A stretch of 64,000 nt of DNA from Chromatocurvus halotolerans (GCF_004340525.1 NZ_SLWX01000001.1:248001-312000); one strand, 5' to 3'. Positions 45,747 through 57,127 are shown, counted from the first letter of the stretch. Notes: generated from the letters alone by a model not told the origin. A program made the numbers and translations.

Positions 45747-46913
45747 TCAGGGTGCGGCGTGTGCAAGCTCGCCGCGCAGTCGACGCACGCATTCGCTCAG
45801 GCGCCCCGCCGCGTACTCCACCTCTTCGTCGGTGGTGAAGCGGCCGAGACTGAGGCGCAGGGAGCTGTGCGCACGCTCATCCGACAGGCCGATGGCCCGC
45901 AGCACGTAGGACGGCTCGAGGCTGGCCGAGGTGCAGGCAGAGCCCGTTGACACCGCCAGATCATTCAGGGAAAGCAGCAGCGTCTCCCCCTCGACACCCC
46001 CAAAGCTGACGTTCAGTGCCCCGGGCAGGCGGGCGTGTGCATCACCGTTGAGCTGCACATCACCCAGGGCCTGCAGCGCCGACCACAGGCGATCGCGCTG
46101 ACGCTGCAGCCGCGTCGCCTCCTCGACCCGCTCTGCCGCGGCAAGTCGCGCCGCCGTGCCCATGCCGACGGCCTGGTGCGTGGCCAGCGTTCCCGCCCGC
46201 ATGCCGCGCTCGTGGCCACCGCCGTGCATCTGCGCCTGCAGGTGCACGCGAGGCTGTCGTCGCACGTACAGCGCGCCAATGCCCTTGGGGCCATACATCT
46301 TGTGGGCAGAAAGCGACATCAGGTCGACGTCGAGCGCGCCCACGTCCACGGGCAGCTTGCCGACGCTCTGCGCCGCATCGACATGCAGCGACACCCCGGC
46401 CTCACGGGTAACGCCGGCAATCGCGGCGATGTCGTTCACCGTACCAATCTCGTTGTTGGCGTGCATGATGCTGACCAGACGGGTCTCCGGCCGCAGGGCA
46501 CCGGCAACGGCGTCGGCGGTGGTGCAGCCATTTGCCTCCGGCGCCAGATAGGTCACCTGCCAGCCGAGGGTCTCAAGATGCGCACAGGTATCCAGAACCG
46601 CCTTGTGCTCGATGGCCGAGGTCACCATGTGCCCGGGTTCTTCACATTGCCCGGCGATGCCCTTGATCGCCAGATTGTCCGACTCCGTCGCCCCGGAGGT
46701 CCAGACGATTTCCCGCGGATCGGCGCCGATCAGGTCCGCCACATCGCGCCGCGCGTTCTCCACGGCCATCTCGGCTTCCCAGCCATAGCGATGGGAGCGC
46801 GAGGCGGCGTTGCCGAAAACGCCGTCGAGGGTCAGACAGCCCTGCATGGCCTCGGCAACCCGCGGATCCACAGGCGTTGTCGCCAGGTAGTCAAGGTAAA
46901 CCGGCTTTTTCAT
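45747..46913 (-). CDS. iscS: Cysteine desulfurase (IscS-like), short C-terminus
   Basis: 388 residues from the ATG at 46913 (GAGGT just upstream; a GTG at 46919 is the alternative). The PLP lysine lies in [12 protein letters not shown] and the catalytic cysteine in [40 protein letters not shown], nearly the E. coli IscS sequence. It removes sulfur from cysteine for Fe-S clusters and tRNA thiolation. The protein ends at [11 protein letters not shown] and so lacks most of the ~20-residue C-terminal segment with which E. coli IscS contacts IscU. iscR, iscU, iscA, hscBA and fdx are absent here; trmJ and ndk flank it directly. Confidence 0.9.
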   Translation of the reverse strand: MKKPVYLDYLATTPVDPRVAEAMQGCLTLDGVFGNAASRSHRYGWEAEMAVENARRDVADLIGADPREIVWTSGATESDNLAIKGIAGQCEEPGHMVTSAIEHKAVLDTCAHLETLGWQVTYLAPEANGCTTADAVAGALRPETRLVSIMHANNEIGTVNDIAAIAGVTREAGVSLHVDAAQSVGKLPVDVGALDVDLMSLSAHKMYGPKGIGALYVRRQPRVHLQAQMHGGGHERGMRAGTLATHQAVGMGTAARLAAAERVEEATRLQRQRDRLWSALQALGDVQLNGDAHARLPGALNVSFGGVEGETLLLSLNDLAVSTGSACTSASLEPSYVLRAIGLSDERAHSSLRLSLGRFTTDEEVEYAAGRLSECVRRLRGELAHAAP

Positions 46914-46920
46914 AAGCACC

Positions 46921-47700
46921 TCATGTCTCCCCGTCGTCGGTTTTCGCGGGCTGCGCGCGACTGCCGGCGCGTGCCACCCACTGCTGGGTGGCGGTCAGGA
47001 TGCCGCGGAGGATGTTGAGCTCCATCTCGTCCAGTCTGACGCGGCTGTACAGCCGTCGCAATCGCGGCATCAGCTGTCGCGGTGCCGCCGGGTCGAGGAA
47101 CTCGATGTCTGTCAGGGTTTCTTCCAGATGGGCGTAGAATCGCTCCATGTTTGCCGCCGTGGCAAAGGGCGTGTCCCACTGCGCGTCGGCCTCGGCGGGC
47201 AGCGAGTCGGCCACGGCCAGCATGCGCACTTCATAACAGACGATCTGCACCGCCATCGCCAGGTTCAGGGAACTGTATTCCGGTGCGCTGGGAATGTGCA
47301 GATGCAGATTGCAGCGCTTGAGTTCATCGTTGGTGAGACCACGGTCCTCGCGCCCGAACAGAATGGAGACGCGCTCGCCGGCGTCGGTATGCTCACCGAT
47401 ACGCGCGGCGCAGCCTCTCGGGTCGAGGAGCGGCCAGGGGATGCGGCGGTCACGTGCGCTCGTGCCGACAATGAACTGGCTGTCGGCAACCGCCTCGTCC
47501 AGGGTGCTGACAACGCGTGCCTGTTCCAGCAGGTCAATGGCAGACGCGGCGCGCCACACCGCCTGCGGATCGGGGAACTGCTTCGGCGCGACCAGGCACA
47601 GGCGCGACAGGCCCATGTTCTTCATGGCGCGTGCGACACCGCCGATATTACCGGGGTGGGTCGTGTTGACCAGAACGATTTCAATACTCTCTGTGCGCAT
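46921..47700 (-). CDS. trmJ: tRNA (cytidine/uridine-2'-O-)-methyltransferase TrmJ
   Basis: 259 residues. A SPOUT methyltransferase: [29 protein letters not shown], the [13 protein letters not shown] knot loop and the [22 protein letters not shown] region form the SAM-binding trefoil knot; a helical C-terminal extension follows. TrmJ 2'-O-methylates position 32 of tRNAs. Divergent from suhB and ahead of iscS, as in E. coli. Confidence 0.95.
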   Translation of the reverse strand: MRTESIEIVLVNTTHPGNIGGVARAMKNMGLSRLCLVAPKQFPDPQAVWRAASAIDLLEQARVVSTLDEAVADSQFIVGTSARDRRIPWPLLDPRGCAARIGEHTDAGERVSILFGREDRGLTNDELKRCNLHLHIPSAPEYSSLNLAMAVQIVCYEVRMLAVADSLPAEADAQWDTPFATAANMERFYAHLEETLTDIEFLDPAAPRQLMPRLRRLYSRVRLDEMELNILRGILTATQQWVARAGSRAQPAKTDDGET

Positions 47701-47844
47701 GGATCAGTCTGTCGCCATCAATGTGAAAAGGACTCGAAGTTTACCAGAGCCGCAGGGAGTCCTGCGCGAGGCGGTCTGTTATACTGCGCGCCGCGCAAAA
47801 TCCCGACCACAGCGCGCAACACTCGTGAGCACCCGGAAAACACT

Positions 47845-48651
47845 ATGGAACCGATGATTAACATGGCCCTGCGCGCTGCGCGCCGCGCCGGCGAGCAGAT
47901 TGTCCGGGCGTCGGACGATCTCGAGCGGCTGCACGTGAAGACCAAGAGCGCCAACGATTTTGTCTCGGATGTGGATGAATCTGCCGAAAAGGACATTATC
48001 GAGCAACTGAGACGCGCCTACCCGCAGCACGCCTTCCTGGGCGAGGAATCGGGACTGAGCGGGCCAGAGAATGCCGAGTACCAGTGGGTGATCGATCCGC
48101 TGGACGGCACCACGAACTTTCTGCGCGGCATCCCTCACTACGCGGTCTCCATCGCCTGCCTGTACCGCGGCAAGCTGGAGCACGCGGTCATTGTGGACCC
48201 CGTGCGCCGCGAGGAGTTCACCGCATCGCGGGGTCGCGGCGCCCAGTTCAACGGTCGCCGCATGCGCGTCAGCAAGCTGGACAGCCTTGACGGCGCCCTG
48301 CTCGGCACCGGCATTCCCTTCCGCGGCCACAGCGACCAGCACCTCGAGGCCTACGGCAAGAGCCTGGTCACGCTGGCCGGGCAGTGCGCCGGCATTCGCC
48401 GCGCCGGCGCCGCATCGCTGGACCTGGCCTACGTGGCCACGGGCCGTCTGGACGCATTCTGGGAGGTGGGACTGTCGCGCTGGGACATGGCGGCGGGCGC
48501 CCTGCTGGTGCGGGAAGCCGGCGGACTCGTGTCCGATATCGACGGCTCCGAAAACTTTATGGAATCCGGCAATATCGTGGCGGGCAATCCGAAGTGCTTC
48601 AAGGCCGTGCTGCAGGTTACCCGCCCGCTTCTGGCAAAGCCCCGCGCCTGA
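47845..48651 (+). CDS. suhB: Inositol-1-monophosphatase family protein SuhB
   Basis: 268 residues starting at MEPMINMALRAARRAGEQI, which aligns with E. coli SuhB; the same frame is open for 239 codons upstream, but this lies antisense to trmJ and is not coding. The Mg2+ sites GEESG, WVIDPLDGTTNF and WDMAAGALLVREAGG are intact. SuhB has inositol monophosphatase activity and also joins the rRNA antitermination complex in E. coli. Confidence 0.96.
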   Translation: MEPMINMALRAARRAGEQIVRASDDLERLHVKTKSANDFVSDVDESAEKDIIEQLRRAYPQHAFLGEESGLSGPENAEYQWVIDPLDGTTNFLRGIPHYAVSIACLYRGKLEHAVIVDPVRREEFTASRGRGAQFNGRRMRVSKLDSLDGALLGTGIPFRGHSDQHLEAYGKSLVTLAGQCAGIRRAGAASLDLAYVATGRLDAFWEVGLSRWDMAAGALLVREAGGLVSDIDGSENFMESGNIVAGNPKCFKAVLQVTRPLLAKPRA

Positions 48652-48673
48652 TACGCCACTGGCGCCGCATTTG

Positions 48674-48706
48674 CCGGGACGACCCTGGCGGCAACCGCCG
48701 TCCCGG
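48674..48706. terminator. Possible terminator hairpin between suhB and secF
   Basis: An interrupted stem pairs CCGGGAC (48674-48680) with GTCCCGG (48700-48706), with an inner stem GGCGG/CCGCC around a CAA loop. It lies in the gap between convergent suhB and secF. No T-run follows, so it may be a rho-independent-like or RNA-stabilising structure only. Confidence 0.4.
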
Positions 48707-48747
48707 TCCGTCGCGTCGGTCACCCGCGTCCGGGTGAACGATCAGCC

Positions 48748-49659
48748 TTACGGCGTGACCTCGTCCTGCTCTGCACCCTCTTTCACCGGGATCATCAGGT
48801 CCTCCTTGTTGACCTTCATCGCCAGCAGCGTAGTTGCAGAGACATAGATCGACGAGTAGGTCCCTACCGTGACGCCGACGATCAGGGCCACCGCAAAGGC
48901 GTTGATCATGTCGCCGCCGAATATTGCCAGCGCGACCAGCACCAGCAAGGTGGTCAATGACGTAACCAATGTGCGTCCCAGGGTCTCGGTCAGGGAAATA
49001 TTGATCACCTCCACCGGCTCAATACGCCGCAGTTTGCGGAAGTTTTCCCGTATGCGGTCGGCCACCACGATCGTGTCGTTGAGGGAGTAGCCGATCACCG
49101 CCAGCAGCGCCGCCAGCACCGTCAGATCGAAATCCAGCCTCAGGACCGAAAAGAACCCCAGCGTCAGAACCACATCGTGGACCAGGGCCGCGACGGCACC
49201 GACCGCGAATTTGAGCTGGAAGCGAAAACCGATGTACAGCATCACCAGACCCAGCGCCAGCAGCATGGCCAGACCGCCCTGCTCGCGCAGCTCGTCACCC
49301 ACCTGCGGACCGACAAACTCGGTCCGGCGCAGCTCGACGCTGTCGCTGGTTGATCCGCGCAGCGCCTGCAGTACCTCATTGCCGTCCGCGTCCAGATCGG
49401 CCGGGAGCCTGATCAGGACATCGCGGTCAGTGCCAAAGCTGACTACCAGGGCACCCGGGTAGCCTCCCGTTTCCAGCGTACTGCGAATGGCATCGAGATC
49501 GGCGGAATCACCGTACTCCACTTCCACCAGCGTGCCGCCGGTGAAGTCCAGCCCCCACTCCAGCTGGTTCACGATCAGGGAGCCGAGGGAAACAAGCAGC
49601 AGGACCGACGACAGGATGACCGCCAGGCGCCGCTGCCCCATAAAGTTGATCTGTTTCAT
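48748..49659 (-). CDS. secF: Protein-export membrane protein SecF
   Basis: 303 residues, ATG overlapping the secD stop (ATGA). Six transmembrane helices flank a first periplasmic domain. Signatures are NQLEWGLDFTGGTLVEVEYG, LRLDFDLTVLAALLAVIGYSLNDTIVVADRIREN and the C-terminal helix region. SecF with SecD uses the proton motive force to assist late steps of Sec translocation. Confidence 0.96.
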   Translation of the reverse strand: MKQINFMGQRRLAVILSSVLLLVSLGSLIVNQLEWGLDFTGGTLVEVEYGDSADLDAIRSTLETGGYPGALVVSFGTDRDVLIRLPADLDADGNEVLQALRGSTSDSVELRRTEFVGPQVGDELREQGGLAMLLALGLVMLYIGFRFQLKFAVGAVAALVHDVVLTLGFFSVLRLDFDLTVLAALLAVIGYSLNDTIVVADRIRENFRKLRRIEPVEVINISLTETLGRTLVTSLTTLLVLVALAIFGGDMINAFAVALIVGVTVGTYSSIYVSATTLLAMKVNKEDLMIPVKEGAEQDEVTP

Positions 49660-51551
49660 GAGCGCGCCTCCTGCACGATGTCAGTGCCAATGGAGAGAGA
49701 CCGCAGGCGACGGCCACCGTAAATAAGGTTGATCAGGGCCCGAGTGCCCATGATGGCGGTGAACATCGACGTCAGGATGCCGACCGACAGTGTCACCGCA
49801 AAGCCCTTGATGGGCCCGGTACCTACGGCATACAGGATCACCGCCACGATCAGCGTGGTAACGTTCGCATCGAGAATGGTGACCACAGCGCGACCATAAC
49901 CCGAGTGAATGGCCATTTGCGGCGACAGCCCCTCGCGCAGCTCCTCGCGTATGCGCGAAAAGATAAGCACGTTGGCATCCACCGCCATACCGACGGTGAG
50001 CACGATACCCGCGATGCCCGGAAGCGTCAGCGTGGCCCCGATCATCGACATGAAGGCAATCAGCAGCACCAGGTTCGCGGTCAGTGCAACAACCGCACAG
50101 ACACCGAACACGCGGTAATAAAGAATCATGAAGAGGACGATCAGCGCCAGACCGTACTGCACGGACTTCACGCCCAGGCGGATGTTCTCGGCTCCCAGCG
50201 ACGGTCCCACCGTGCGCTCCTCCACAAAGGTCACCGGCGCCGCAAGGGCTCCGGCGCGCAGCATCAGTGCCAGCTCTGACGCCTCCATGGGACTGTCGAG
50301 CCCGGTGATCTGGAACTGCGCGCCCAGCGCGCTCTGGATGACCGGCGCGGTCAGCAGCTTCTTTTCATCGTAGGGGACCTTGATGATCTCCTCGCTGCCG
50401 TCTTCCGCCGTCTCGTAGCGGGTGCGGAACTTGCGCTCGATAAACAGCACGCCCATGCGGCGCTTGATGTTGTTGCGCGTGGCGCGGGACATCAGCGTAC
50501 CGCCCTCACTGTCCAGACTGATCTGCACGTTCGGACGACCATTCTCGTCAAAGCTCGCCTGAGCGTTGGAAACCCGCTCGCCGGTGATGATGACGTCGCG
50601 CTCCAGCCATTCGAACATGCCCTCGTTGGCTTCGCTGCGGTATTCGAAACGCTGCTTGTCGGTGGCCTCCGCATCAGGACGCGCCACCAGGCGAAACTCC
50701 AGGTTGGCGACCTTGCCGAGAATGCGCTTCGCCTCGGCGGTATCCTGGATGCCCGGCAGCTCCACCACGATGCGATTGCGACCCTGGCGCTGCACCAGCG
50801 GCTCGGACACGCCCAGCTCGTTTACCCGGTTGCGCAGCGTGGTCAGGTTCTGACTCACCGCGTAGTCGATGATTTCGTCCACGGTCTCCGGCGTCATTTC
50901 AGCACGCAGGCTGAAGGTGTCGGCGGAGGATTGCCGGTCGAGCAGCAGTTCCGGATGGTTGTCTGCCACCAGACTGCGGGCTGTCTCCCGGTCGTCTTCG
51001 GTGCGGAACTGGGCGACCACAACACGGTCGCCCTCCAGCGCAACGCGGCCGCGAATGCGCTCTTCACGGAGACTGCGCTTGATCGCGTTGAAGTAGAATT
51101 CCATGCGGCGCTCGACAGCGGCCTCGGTATCCACCTCGAGCTTGAAATGCACACCGCCGCTGAGGTCCAGGCCCAGCTTCATCGGCTGTGCACCAAGGTC
51201 CGACAGCCACGCCGGCGTGGTCTCGGCGAGATTGAGGGCGATGATGAAGCCGTCTCCCAGCGCCCGGGACAAGCGCGCCTGCGCGGCCAACTGGCGGTCG
51301 CGATCGCGCAGGCGGATAAGCGCGTTGCGCCCGTCCGACTGGATCACTTCGCCGAAGTGACTGATGCCGGCCTCGTCGAGGGCGTCGGTGGCGCGCTTCA
51401 GCGTCGCCTCGTCGATCACCTGGGCGCTGCTTTCACCGGTAATCTGCAGTGCTGGATCGGGGGCATACAGGTTGGGCGCCGCGTAGAAAAGGCCCAACAT
51501 CAGCACCGCCAGGACCAGCAGGTACTTCCACAGAGGATATTTGTTCAGCAT
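49656..51551 (-). CDS. secD: Protein-export membrane protein SecD
   Basis: 631 residues. An N-terminal helix, the periplasmic P1 domain (GLDLSGGVHFKLEVDTEAAVE ... NRVNELGVSEPLVQRQGRNRIVVELPGI) and the C-terminal helices with LTLPGIAGIVLTVGMAVDANVLIFSRIREELREG identify SecD. It acts with SecF. The usual upstream companions yajC, tgt and queA are absent; purL lies 96 bp upstream on the same strand. Confidence 0.96.
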   Translation of the reverse strand: MLNKYPLWKYLLVLAVLMLGLFYAAPNLYAPDPALQITGESSAQVIDEATLKRATDALDEAGISHFGEVIQSDGRNALIRLRDRDRQLAAQARLSRALGDGFIIALNLAETTPAWLSDLGAQPMKLGLDLSGGVHFKLEVDTEAAVERRMEFYFNAIKRSLREERIRGRVALEGDRVVVAQFRTEDDRETARSLVADNHPELLLDRQSSADTFSLRAEMTPETVDEIIDYAVSQNLTTLRNRVNELGVSEPLVQRQGRNRIVVELPGIQDTAEAKRILGKVANLEFRLVARPDAEATDKQRFEYRSEANEGMFEWLERDVIITGERVSNAQASFDENGRPNVQISLDSEGGTLMSRATRNNIKRRMGVLFIERKFRTRYETAEDGSEEIIKVPYDEKKLLTAPVIQSALGAQFQITGLDSPMEASELALMLRAGALAAPVTFVEERTVGPSLGAENIRLGVKSVQYGLALIVLFMILYYRVFGVCAVVALTANLVLLIAFMSMIGATLTLPGIAGIVLTVGMAVDANVLIFSRIREELREGLSPQMAIHSGYGRAVVTILDANVTTLIVAVILYAVGTGPIKGFAVTLSVGILTSMFTAIMGTRALINLIYGGRRLRSLSIGTDIVQEARS

Positions 51552-51647
51552 AGAGAGGCTCTGGGTTTCAGTGAGAGGGGGCGCTGTCGGGCCCCAACAC
51601 GAAAAAAGGCGACATTATAGACCACGGCGGCGGGGTAACAAGGGGCG

Positions 51648-54600
51648 TCACCCCAGCCAAAGGCGCGCGTTGCGAAACAGACGCTGCCAGGGAGCGGTCT
51701 CCCCCCAGTCCCGCGGTGCCCAGGAATACTGCACAGTGCGGACGACACGCTCGGGGTGCGGCATCATGATCGTGACGCGCCCATCAAGACTGGTAACGCC
51801 GGCAATGCCCGCCTCAGACCCGTTCGGGTTGGCGGGATAGTGTTGTGCCAAGCCCAGATCGTTTTCAAGATAGCGCAGCGCCACCTGACCCGACGCTTCG
51901 CAGCTGTCCAGAGACGCGGCGTCGGCAAAGGTCGCCCTACCCTCGCCGTGCGCCACCGCCACCGGCAGGTGCGATCCGGCCATGTCCGCCAGAAACAGGG
52001 ACGGTGTCGACTCGATGCGCACCAGCGACAGGCGCGCCTCGAACTGCTCGCTGCGATTGCGCAGGAAGCGCGGCCAGTGCTCGCTGCCGGGCACCAGGTC
52101 GCGCAGGGTGGACAGCATCTGGCAACCGTTGCATACGCCCAGCGCAAAGGTCTCCGGGCGGTCGAAGAAGCCGGCGAAGCCGTCATACAGCGCGCTGTTG
52201 AAGCGGATGGTTTTGGCCCAGCCCTCGCCGGCACCAAGCACGTCGCCGTAGGAGAACCCACCGCAGGCGACCAGCCCATCAAAGGTGTCCAGTCGCTGAC
52301 GGCCGGACAGCAGATCGCTCATGTGCACGTCCACCGCGGTAAAGCCGGCGCGGTCGAAGGCGGCAGCCATCTCCAGCTGGCCGTTGACGCCCTGCTCGCG
52401 CAGGACGGCCACCCTCGGACGCGCACCCCGGGCAATCAACGGCGCGCTGACGTCGTGCTCCGGATCAAAGGTCAGCCCGGCGCTGAGGCCAGGGTCCGCT
52501 GCGCCAATGCGGGCGAACTCCTCGTCCGCGCAGTCAGGATTGTCCCGCAGGCGGGCGATCGCGTGGCTGGTGCTGCTCCAGAGCCGCTGCAGCTCCGACC
52601 GCGAATGGCGCAGCAGGGGCTGGCCCTGGCAGGTGATCGCAAGGGCGTCACCTGACACCGCGCGGCCGATCACGGCAAGGCAGTCGGCGATACCCAGATC
52701 CTGCGCCCGCGCCCACCATGTCGCCACGTCACGAGTGGCAATCTGCACCACCGCACCCGCCTCCTCATTGAACAGACAGGCCGTTGCGGCGTCAGCGGGC
52801 ACATCGGCCAGATCCACAGCGAAGCCGCAATGACCGGCGAATGCCATTTCCAGCAGGGTGGTGACCAGCCCGCCGTCGGAGCGATCGTGATAGGCCATGA
52901 TCGAGCCCTCGGCCAGGCCTGCCTGCACCAGCTGGAACAGGCCGCTGAGATCCTGGGGATTGTCGATATCCGGCGGCACGTCTCCAAGCTCGCCGAACAC
53001 CTGGCACAGCGCCGAGCCCCCAAGCCGGCTGGCGCCCCGACCCAGGTCTATCAGCAGCAGCAGGGCATCCGCATCAGGCTGCAGTTGTGGGGTCACCGAC
53101 CGGCGCACGTCCGGCACCGGGCAGAAGGCCGACACAATCAGGGATACCGGCGCCGTGACCGAACGCGCCTCGCCGTCCTGCTGCCAGCTGGTGCGCATGG
53201 ACATGGAATCCTTGCCCACCGGAATGGTCAGGCCCAGCGCCGGGCAAAACTCCATGCCCACCGCGTAAACGCTGTCGAACAGCACGGCGTCTTCTGTGTC
53301 GCTGCCCGCGGCGCACATCCAGTTGGCCGAGAGCTTGATGTCGGACAGCGCCGCAACCGGCGCCGCGCAGATATTGGTGATGGCTTCGGCGACGGCCATG
53401 CGAGCCGCCGCCGGCCCGCTGAGCAGGGACAGCGGCGTACGCTCACCGATCGCCATCGCCTCACCGGCAAACCCGGTATAGGAAACGGTGGTGACGGCAC
53501 AGTCTGCAACGGGAACCTGCCAGGGACCCACCATCTGGTCACGGCAGACCAGTCCGGTCACCGTGCGATCACCGATGGTGATGAGGAATTGCTTGCTGGC
53601 TACCGTAGGCAGCTGCAGCACCCGCTGCAGGGCGTCGTCGACGGCGGGCAGCGTCAGTGGCTTCCGCACAGTACCTGTCTGCCTGCGGGCCTCGCGATGC
53701 ATGCGCGGGGGTTTGCCGAACAGCACGCTCATCGGCATATCCACCGGTACATTGTCGAAGTGCACATCCTGCAGCGTCAGATGAAGGTCCTGTGTCGCCT
53801 CGCCAACGACCGCATAGGGGCAGCGCTCGCGGGCACAGATGGCCTCGAAGCGCTCGATGTCCGGCGCGGCGATCGCCAGCACATAGCGCTCCTGGCTTTC
53901 GTTGCACCAGATTTCCAGCGGCGACATGCCTGGTTCATCGCTGGGAATGGCGCGCAGGTCGAAGCGGCCGCCCCTGCCGCCGTCCTTGACCAGCTCCGGC
54001 AGGGCGTTGGAAAGCCCCCCAGCGCCAACGTCGTGTATGAACGCGATCGGGTTGTCTTCCCCCAGCTGCCAGCAGCGGTCGATCACCTCCTGGCAGCGTC
54101 GCTCCATTTCCGGGTTCTGGCGCTGCACCGAAGCGAAATCGAGGGATTCCTGTCCCTGGCCGCTGTCGATGGACGAGGCAGCGCCGCCGCCGAGACCGAT
54201 CAGCATGGCCGGGCCTCCGAGCACCACCAGCTTTGCGCCCGGCTCAAAGCCGCCTTTTTCCACGTGCCCGGGCGCAATATTGCCGTAGCCCCCGGCCAGC
54301 ATGATCGGCTTGTGATAGCCCCGCAGCTGCGTGTCACCGTCGCCAATCGGCACCGCCTGTTCGAAGGTGCGGAAGTAACCGCACAGGTTGGGGCGACCGA
54401 ACTCGTTGTTGAAGGCTGCGGCCCCGACAGGACCCTCCAGCATGATCTGCAGGGCCGAGGCATTGCGCTCAGGCTTGCCGTGGTCGATTTCCCAGGGCTG
54501 CAGTGCTCCCGGGAGTCGCAGGTTGGACACGGAGAAGCCGGTCAGACCCGCCTTGGGCTTGGAGCCTCGGCCCACCGCCCCCTCGTCGCGAATCTCGCCA

Positions 54601-55571
54601 CCGGCGCCGGTGCCCGCCCCGGAGAACGGCGCAATCGCCGTGGGGTGGTTATGCGTCTCCACCTTCATCAGCAGGTGCACATCCTCGTCGCGATAGCCGT
54701 AGGTGGCGCTGTCCGGCGCGGGATAGAAGCGTGCTGCCCGCTGTCCCCGCACCACGGCGGCGTTGTCCGAGTAGGCCGAGAGCACGTTGTCCCCCGCGCT
54801 GTGGTGGGTATTGCGGATCATGTCGAACAGCGAGTGCGGCTGCGGCTGGCCATCCACGGTCCAGGAGGCATTGAAGATCTTGTGGCGACAGTGCTCTGAA
54901 TTGGCCTGGGCGAACATCATCAGCTCGACATCCGACGGGTTGCGACCCAGGCGGCGAAAGCTGTCGACCAGATAGTCGATTTCATCGGCCGCCAGCGCCA
55001 GACCCAGCTCGAGATTGGCGGTCTCCAGCGCCGATTCGCCGCCGGCGAGAATGTCCACGGTGGCCAGCCGTCGAGGCTCAGCAGCGGCAAACAGCCGGTG
55101 TGCCGACTCCGGGTTGGGCAGCAGCGCTTCCGTCATGCGGTCATACAGGCACAGGCGCGCCGCCTGCTGCTGCGCGGCCTCAAGCCCGATGGGCCAGCGC
55201 AGCAGATAGGCCGTGCCGCGTTCGATTCTGCGAACCGGCTCCTGCAGCCCGCAGCGCCGGGCAATATCCGTTGCCTTTGTCGACCAGGGTGACAGCGTGC
55301 CCGGACGGGGTACTGCAACCACCAGCTCTGTGTCCCCACTGTCGTCCGCCGCCAACAGACCCGGATGGTCATGCCCGTCACCGGCCTCGCCGTAATGCAG
55401 CAGGGAGCGCAGCACCGCATTGGCCGACGGCGTCAGCGTTCCGGCAGTATCGACAAAGTGCAGAAACTGGCTGGCAAGCAGCTCGACACCGGGGGCCGCC
55501 GCGGCAAGACGCTCGGACAGTTTACGCTGCCGGAAGCCCGACAGGGCCGTTGGGCCGGGGAGGATAAGCAT
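51648..55571 (-). CDS. purL: Phosphoribosylformylglycinamidine synthase, single-chain
   Basis: 1307 residues, the large fused form of Gammaproteobacteria. N-terminal linker and FGAM synthase domains carry [45 protein letters not shown] and GKDSMSMRT. The C-terminal glutaminase has the nucleophile Cys in [11 protein letters not shown] and the His/Glu in MPHPERV. It converts FGAR to FGAM in de novo purine synthesis. It is divergent from mltF, the conserved order. Confidence 0.97.
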   Translation of the reverse strand: MLILPGPTALSGFRQRKLSERLAAAAPGVELLASQFLHFVDTAGTLTPSANAVLRSLLHYGEAGDGHDHPGLLAADDSGDTELVVAVPRPGTLSPWSTKATDIARRCGLQEPVRRIERGTAYLLRWPIGLEAAQQQAARLCLYDRMTEALLPNPESAHRLFAAAEPRRLATVDILAGGESALETANLELGLALAADEIDYLVDSFRRLGRNPSDVELMMFAQANSEHCRHKIFNASWTVDGQPQPHSLFDMIRNTHHSAGDNVLSAYSDNAAVVRGQRAARFYPAPDSATYGYRDEDVHLLMKVETHNHPTAIAPFSGAGTGAGGEIRDEGAVGRGSKPKAGLTGFSVSNLRLPGALQPWEIDHGKPERNASALQIMLEGPVGAAAFNNEFGRPNLCGYFRTFEQAVPIGDGDTQLRGYHKPIMLAGGYGNIAPGHVEKGGFEPGAKLVVLGGPAMLIGLGGGAASSIDSGQGQESLDFASVQRQNPEMERRCQEVIDRCWQLGEDNPIAFIHDVGAGGLSNALPELVKDGGRGGRFDLRAIPSDEPGMSPLEIWCNESQERYVLAIAAPDIERFEAICARERCPYAVVGEATQDLHLTLQDVHFDNVPVDMPMSVLFGKPPRMHREARRQTGTVRKPLTLPAVDDALQRVLQLPTVASKQFLITIGDRTVTGLVCRDQMVGPWQVPVADCAVTTVSYTGFAGEAMAIGERTPLSLLSGPAAARMAVAEAITNICAAPVAALSDIKLSANWMCAAGSDTEDAVLFDSVYAVGMEFCPALGLTIPVGKDSMSMRTSWQQDGEARSVTAPVSLIVSAFCPVPDVRRSVTPQLQPDADALLLLIDLGRGASRLGGSALCQVFGELGDVPPDIDNPQDLSGLFQLVQAGLAEGSIMAYHDRSDGGLVTTLLEMAFAGHCGFAVDLADVPADAATACLFNEEAGAVVQIATRDVATWWARAQDLGIADCLAVIGRAVSGDALAITCQGQPLLRHSRSELQRLWSSTSHAIARLRDNPDCADEEFARIGAADPGLSAGLTFDPEHDVSAPLIARGARPRVAVLREQGVNGQLEMAAAFDRAGFTAVDVHMSDLLSGRQRLDTFDGLVACGGFSYGDVLGAGEGWAKTIRFNSALYDGFAGFFDRPETFALGVCNGCQMLSTLRDLVPGSEHWPRFLRNRSEQFEARLSLVRIESTPSLFLADMAGSHLPVAVAHGEGRATFADAASLDSCEASGQVALRYLENDLGLAQHYPANPNGSEAGIAGVTSLDGRVTIMMPHPERVVRTVQYSWAPRDWGETAPWQRLFRNARLWLG

Positions 55572-55674
55572 GACGAACGTCTCTCAGACTGGGCGGCTTG
55601 GAAGCGGCGCATTGTACCTGCTCGCAGACAGCGGGTTAACCATGGCAGCCCGGGAAATCAGGCTACAATAGATT

Positions 55675-57117
55675 ATGATCCGGCATATCCGTCACTGGTA
55701 CCTGTACTGCAGTCTCGCTGCGTTGATACTCCTGTCTGCCTGTGCCGAGCCAGGAGACAGCCTGTCACGCATTACGGAACGCGGTGAACTGCGCCTGGTC
55801 ACGCGCAATGGTCCTTCCACCTACTACGTAGAGCGCAATGAGCCGAGAGGATTCGAGTATGAGCTGGCCAGACGGGTCGCCGATGACCTGGGCGTCGCCC
55901 TGCGTGTGAGCACCGCGTTTGCCATGGACGAGCTGTTCGACGCGCTGCGGCGGGGCGAGGCCGACCTGGCCGGTGCGGGGCTGACGTCCACCAGCGAACG
56001 GCGCAATGCCTACCCGATATCCGCAGCCTACCACCGACATCACCCCCAGGTGGTCTATCGCCTTGGACAGCCGAAGCCTACACAGCCCGGCGATCTGGAA
56101 GGCCTGCGGATTGTTGCACTGGCAGGCAGCAGTCATATCGAGCTGCTGGAGAAACTCCATCGCAATTCGGGCATCAATCTCCAGTGGCAGGCCATCAGCG
56201 GCACTCACGTCAAGGATATCCTCGAACTGGTGGAGCAGGGCCATGCGGATGCCGCCGTCGTTGACTCGGTGGAATTCAGAATTCAGAAAAACCTGCTGCC
56301 GCAACTCGATGTCGCCTTCGATCTGGCTCCCGAGCAGCAGGTAGTGTGGTACCTCAGTCCGCAGGGAGACAGTGACCGCCTCGAGCGCTACCTGGCAGAC
56401 TTCCTTGCGCGTCTCGAGGCCGAGGGCACGCTGGAGGCGCTCAGGGAAGCCTACTTCGGTCATGTCGACAGCCTGGATCGCGTGGGCTCACAGACCTTCA
56501 TCGCCAACCTGCGCAACGATCTGCCCACCTACCGTCCGCATATCGAGCGGGTTGCGCGGGAGCACCAGCTCGACTGGGCCCTGCTCGCCGCCATCGCCTA
56601 CCAGGAATCGCACTGGGACCCGACCGCGGTTTCCTACACCGGCGTTCGCGGCATGATGATGCTCACCACACCGACGGCCGAAGAACTCGGCATCGAAGAC
56701 CGCGAAGACATCATGCAGAGCCTGCGCGGCGGCGCACGCTACTTCAAGGACCTGCTGCGACGCCTGCCCGACGGCATTGTCGCGCCGGATCGCACCTGGA
56801 TGGCGCTCGCCGCTTACAATATCGGCATGGGACACCTGGAAGATGCCCGCGTCATCACCCAGCGCCACGGCGGCAATCCCAATCTCTGGGCGGACGTGAT
56901 GCAGCACCTGCCAAAGCTCGAGCTCAGCGAGCATTTCAGCACGGTGAAGTATGGCTATGCGCGAGGGCGCGAGGCGGTGCGCTACGTGCAGAATATTCGC
57001 CATTATTACAATGTCCTGCAGTGGCGATTCATTGCCGAAAACCGGCCACTGCCGCCGCTGGCCATGGATCAGCTGGTGCCGGAGACAATACGCCGGGTGG
57101 GTCTGCTGGGGCTGTAG
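55675..57117 (+). CDS. mltF: Membrane-bound lytic murein transglycosylase F
   Basis: 480 residues. A lipobox-like LLSAC at about residue 23 ends the signal peptide. Residues ~30-270 form an SBP_bac_3 solute-binding-like domain, and ~290-420 an SLT domain with the catalytic Glu in AIAYQESHWDPTAVSYTGVRGMMMLT and the NIGMGHLEDAR motif. The C-terminus ends with the YVQNIRHYYNVL helix. It cleaves peptidoglycan with anhydro-MurNAc formation at the outer membrane. Confidence 0.95.
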   Translation: MIRHIRHWYLYCSLAALILLSACAEPGDSLSRITERGELRLVTRNGPSTYYVERNEPRGFEYELARRVADDLGVALRVSTAFAMDELFDALRRGEADLAGAGLTSTSERRNAYPISAAYHRHHPQVVYRLGQPKPTQPGDLEGLRIVALAGSSHIELLEKLHRNSGINLQWQAISGTHVKDILELVEQGHADAAVVDSVEFRIQKNLLPQLDVAFDLAPEQQVVWYLSPQGDSDRLERYLADFLARLEAEGTLEALREAYFGHVDSLDRVGSQTFIANLRNDLPTYRPHIERVAREHQLDWALLAAIAYQESHWDPTAVSYTGVRGMMMLTTPTAEELGIEDREDIMQSLRGGARYFKDLLRRLPDGIVAPDRTWMALAAYNIGMGHLEDARVITQRHGGNPNLWADVMQHLPKLELSEHFSTVKYGYARGREAVRYVQNIRHYYNVLQWRFIAENRPLPPLAMDQLVPETIRRVGLLGL

Positions 57118-57127
57118 CGAGACCGGC

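Noticed and set aside
47128-47844. 239-codon N-terminal extension of the suhB frame
   Set aside because: It lies antisense to trmJ and SuhB homologues begin at the ATG at 47845.
52830-54899. 689-codon plus-strand open frame antisense to purL
   Set aside because: It is the shadow of the conserved purL frame in GC-rich DNA; the translation is His/Gln/Arg-rich with no domain.
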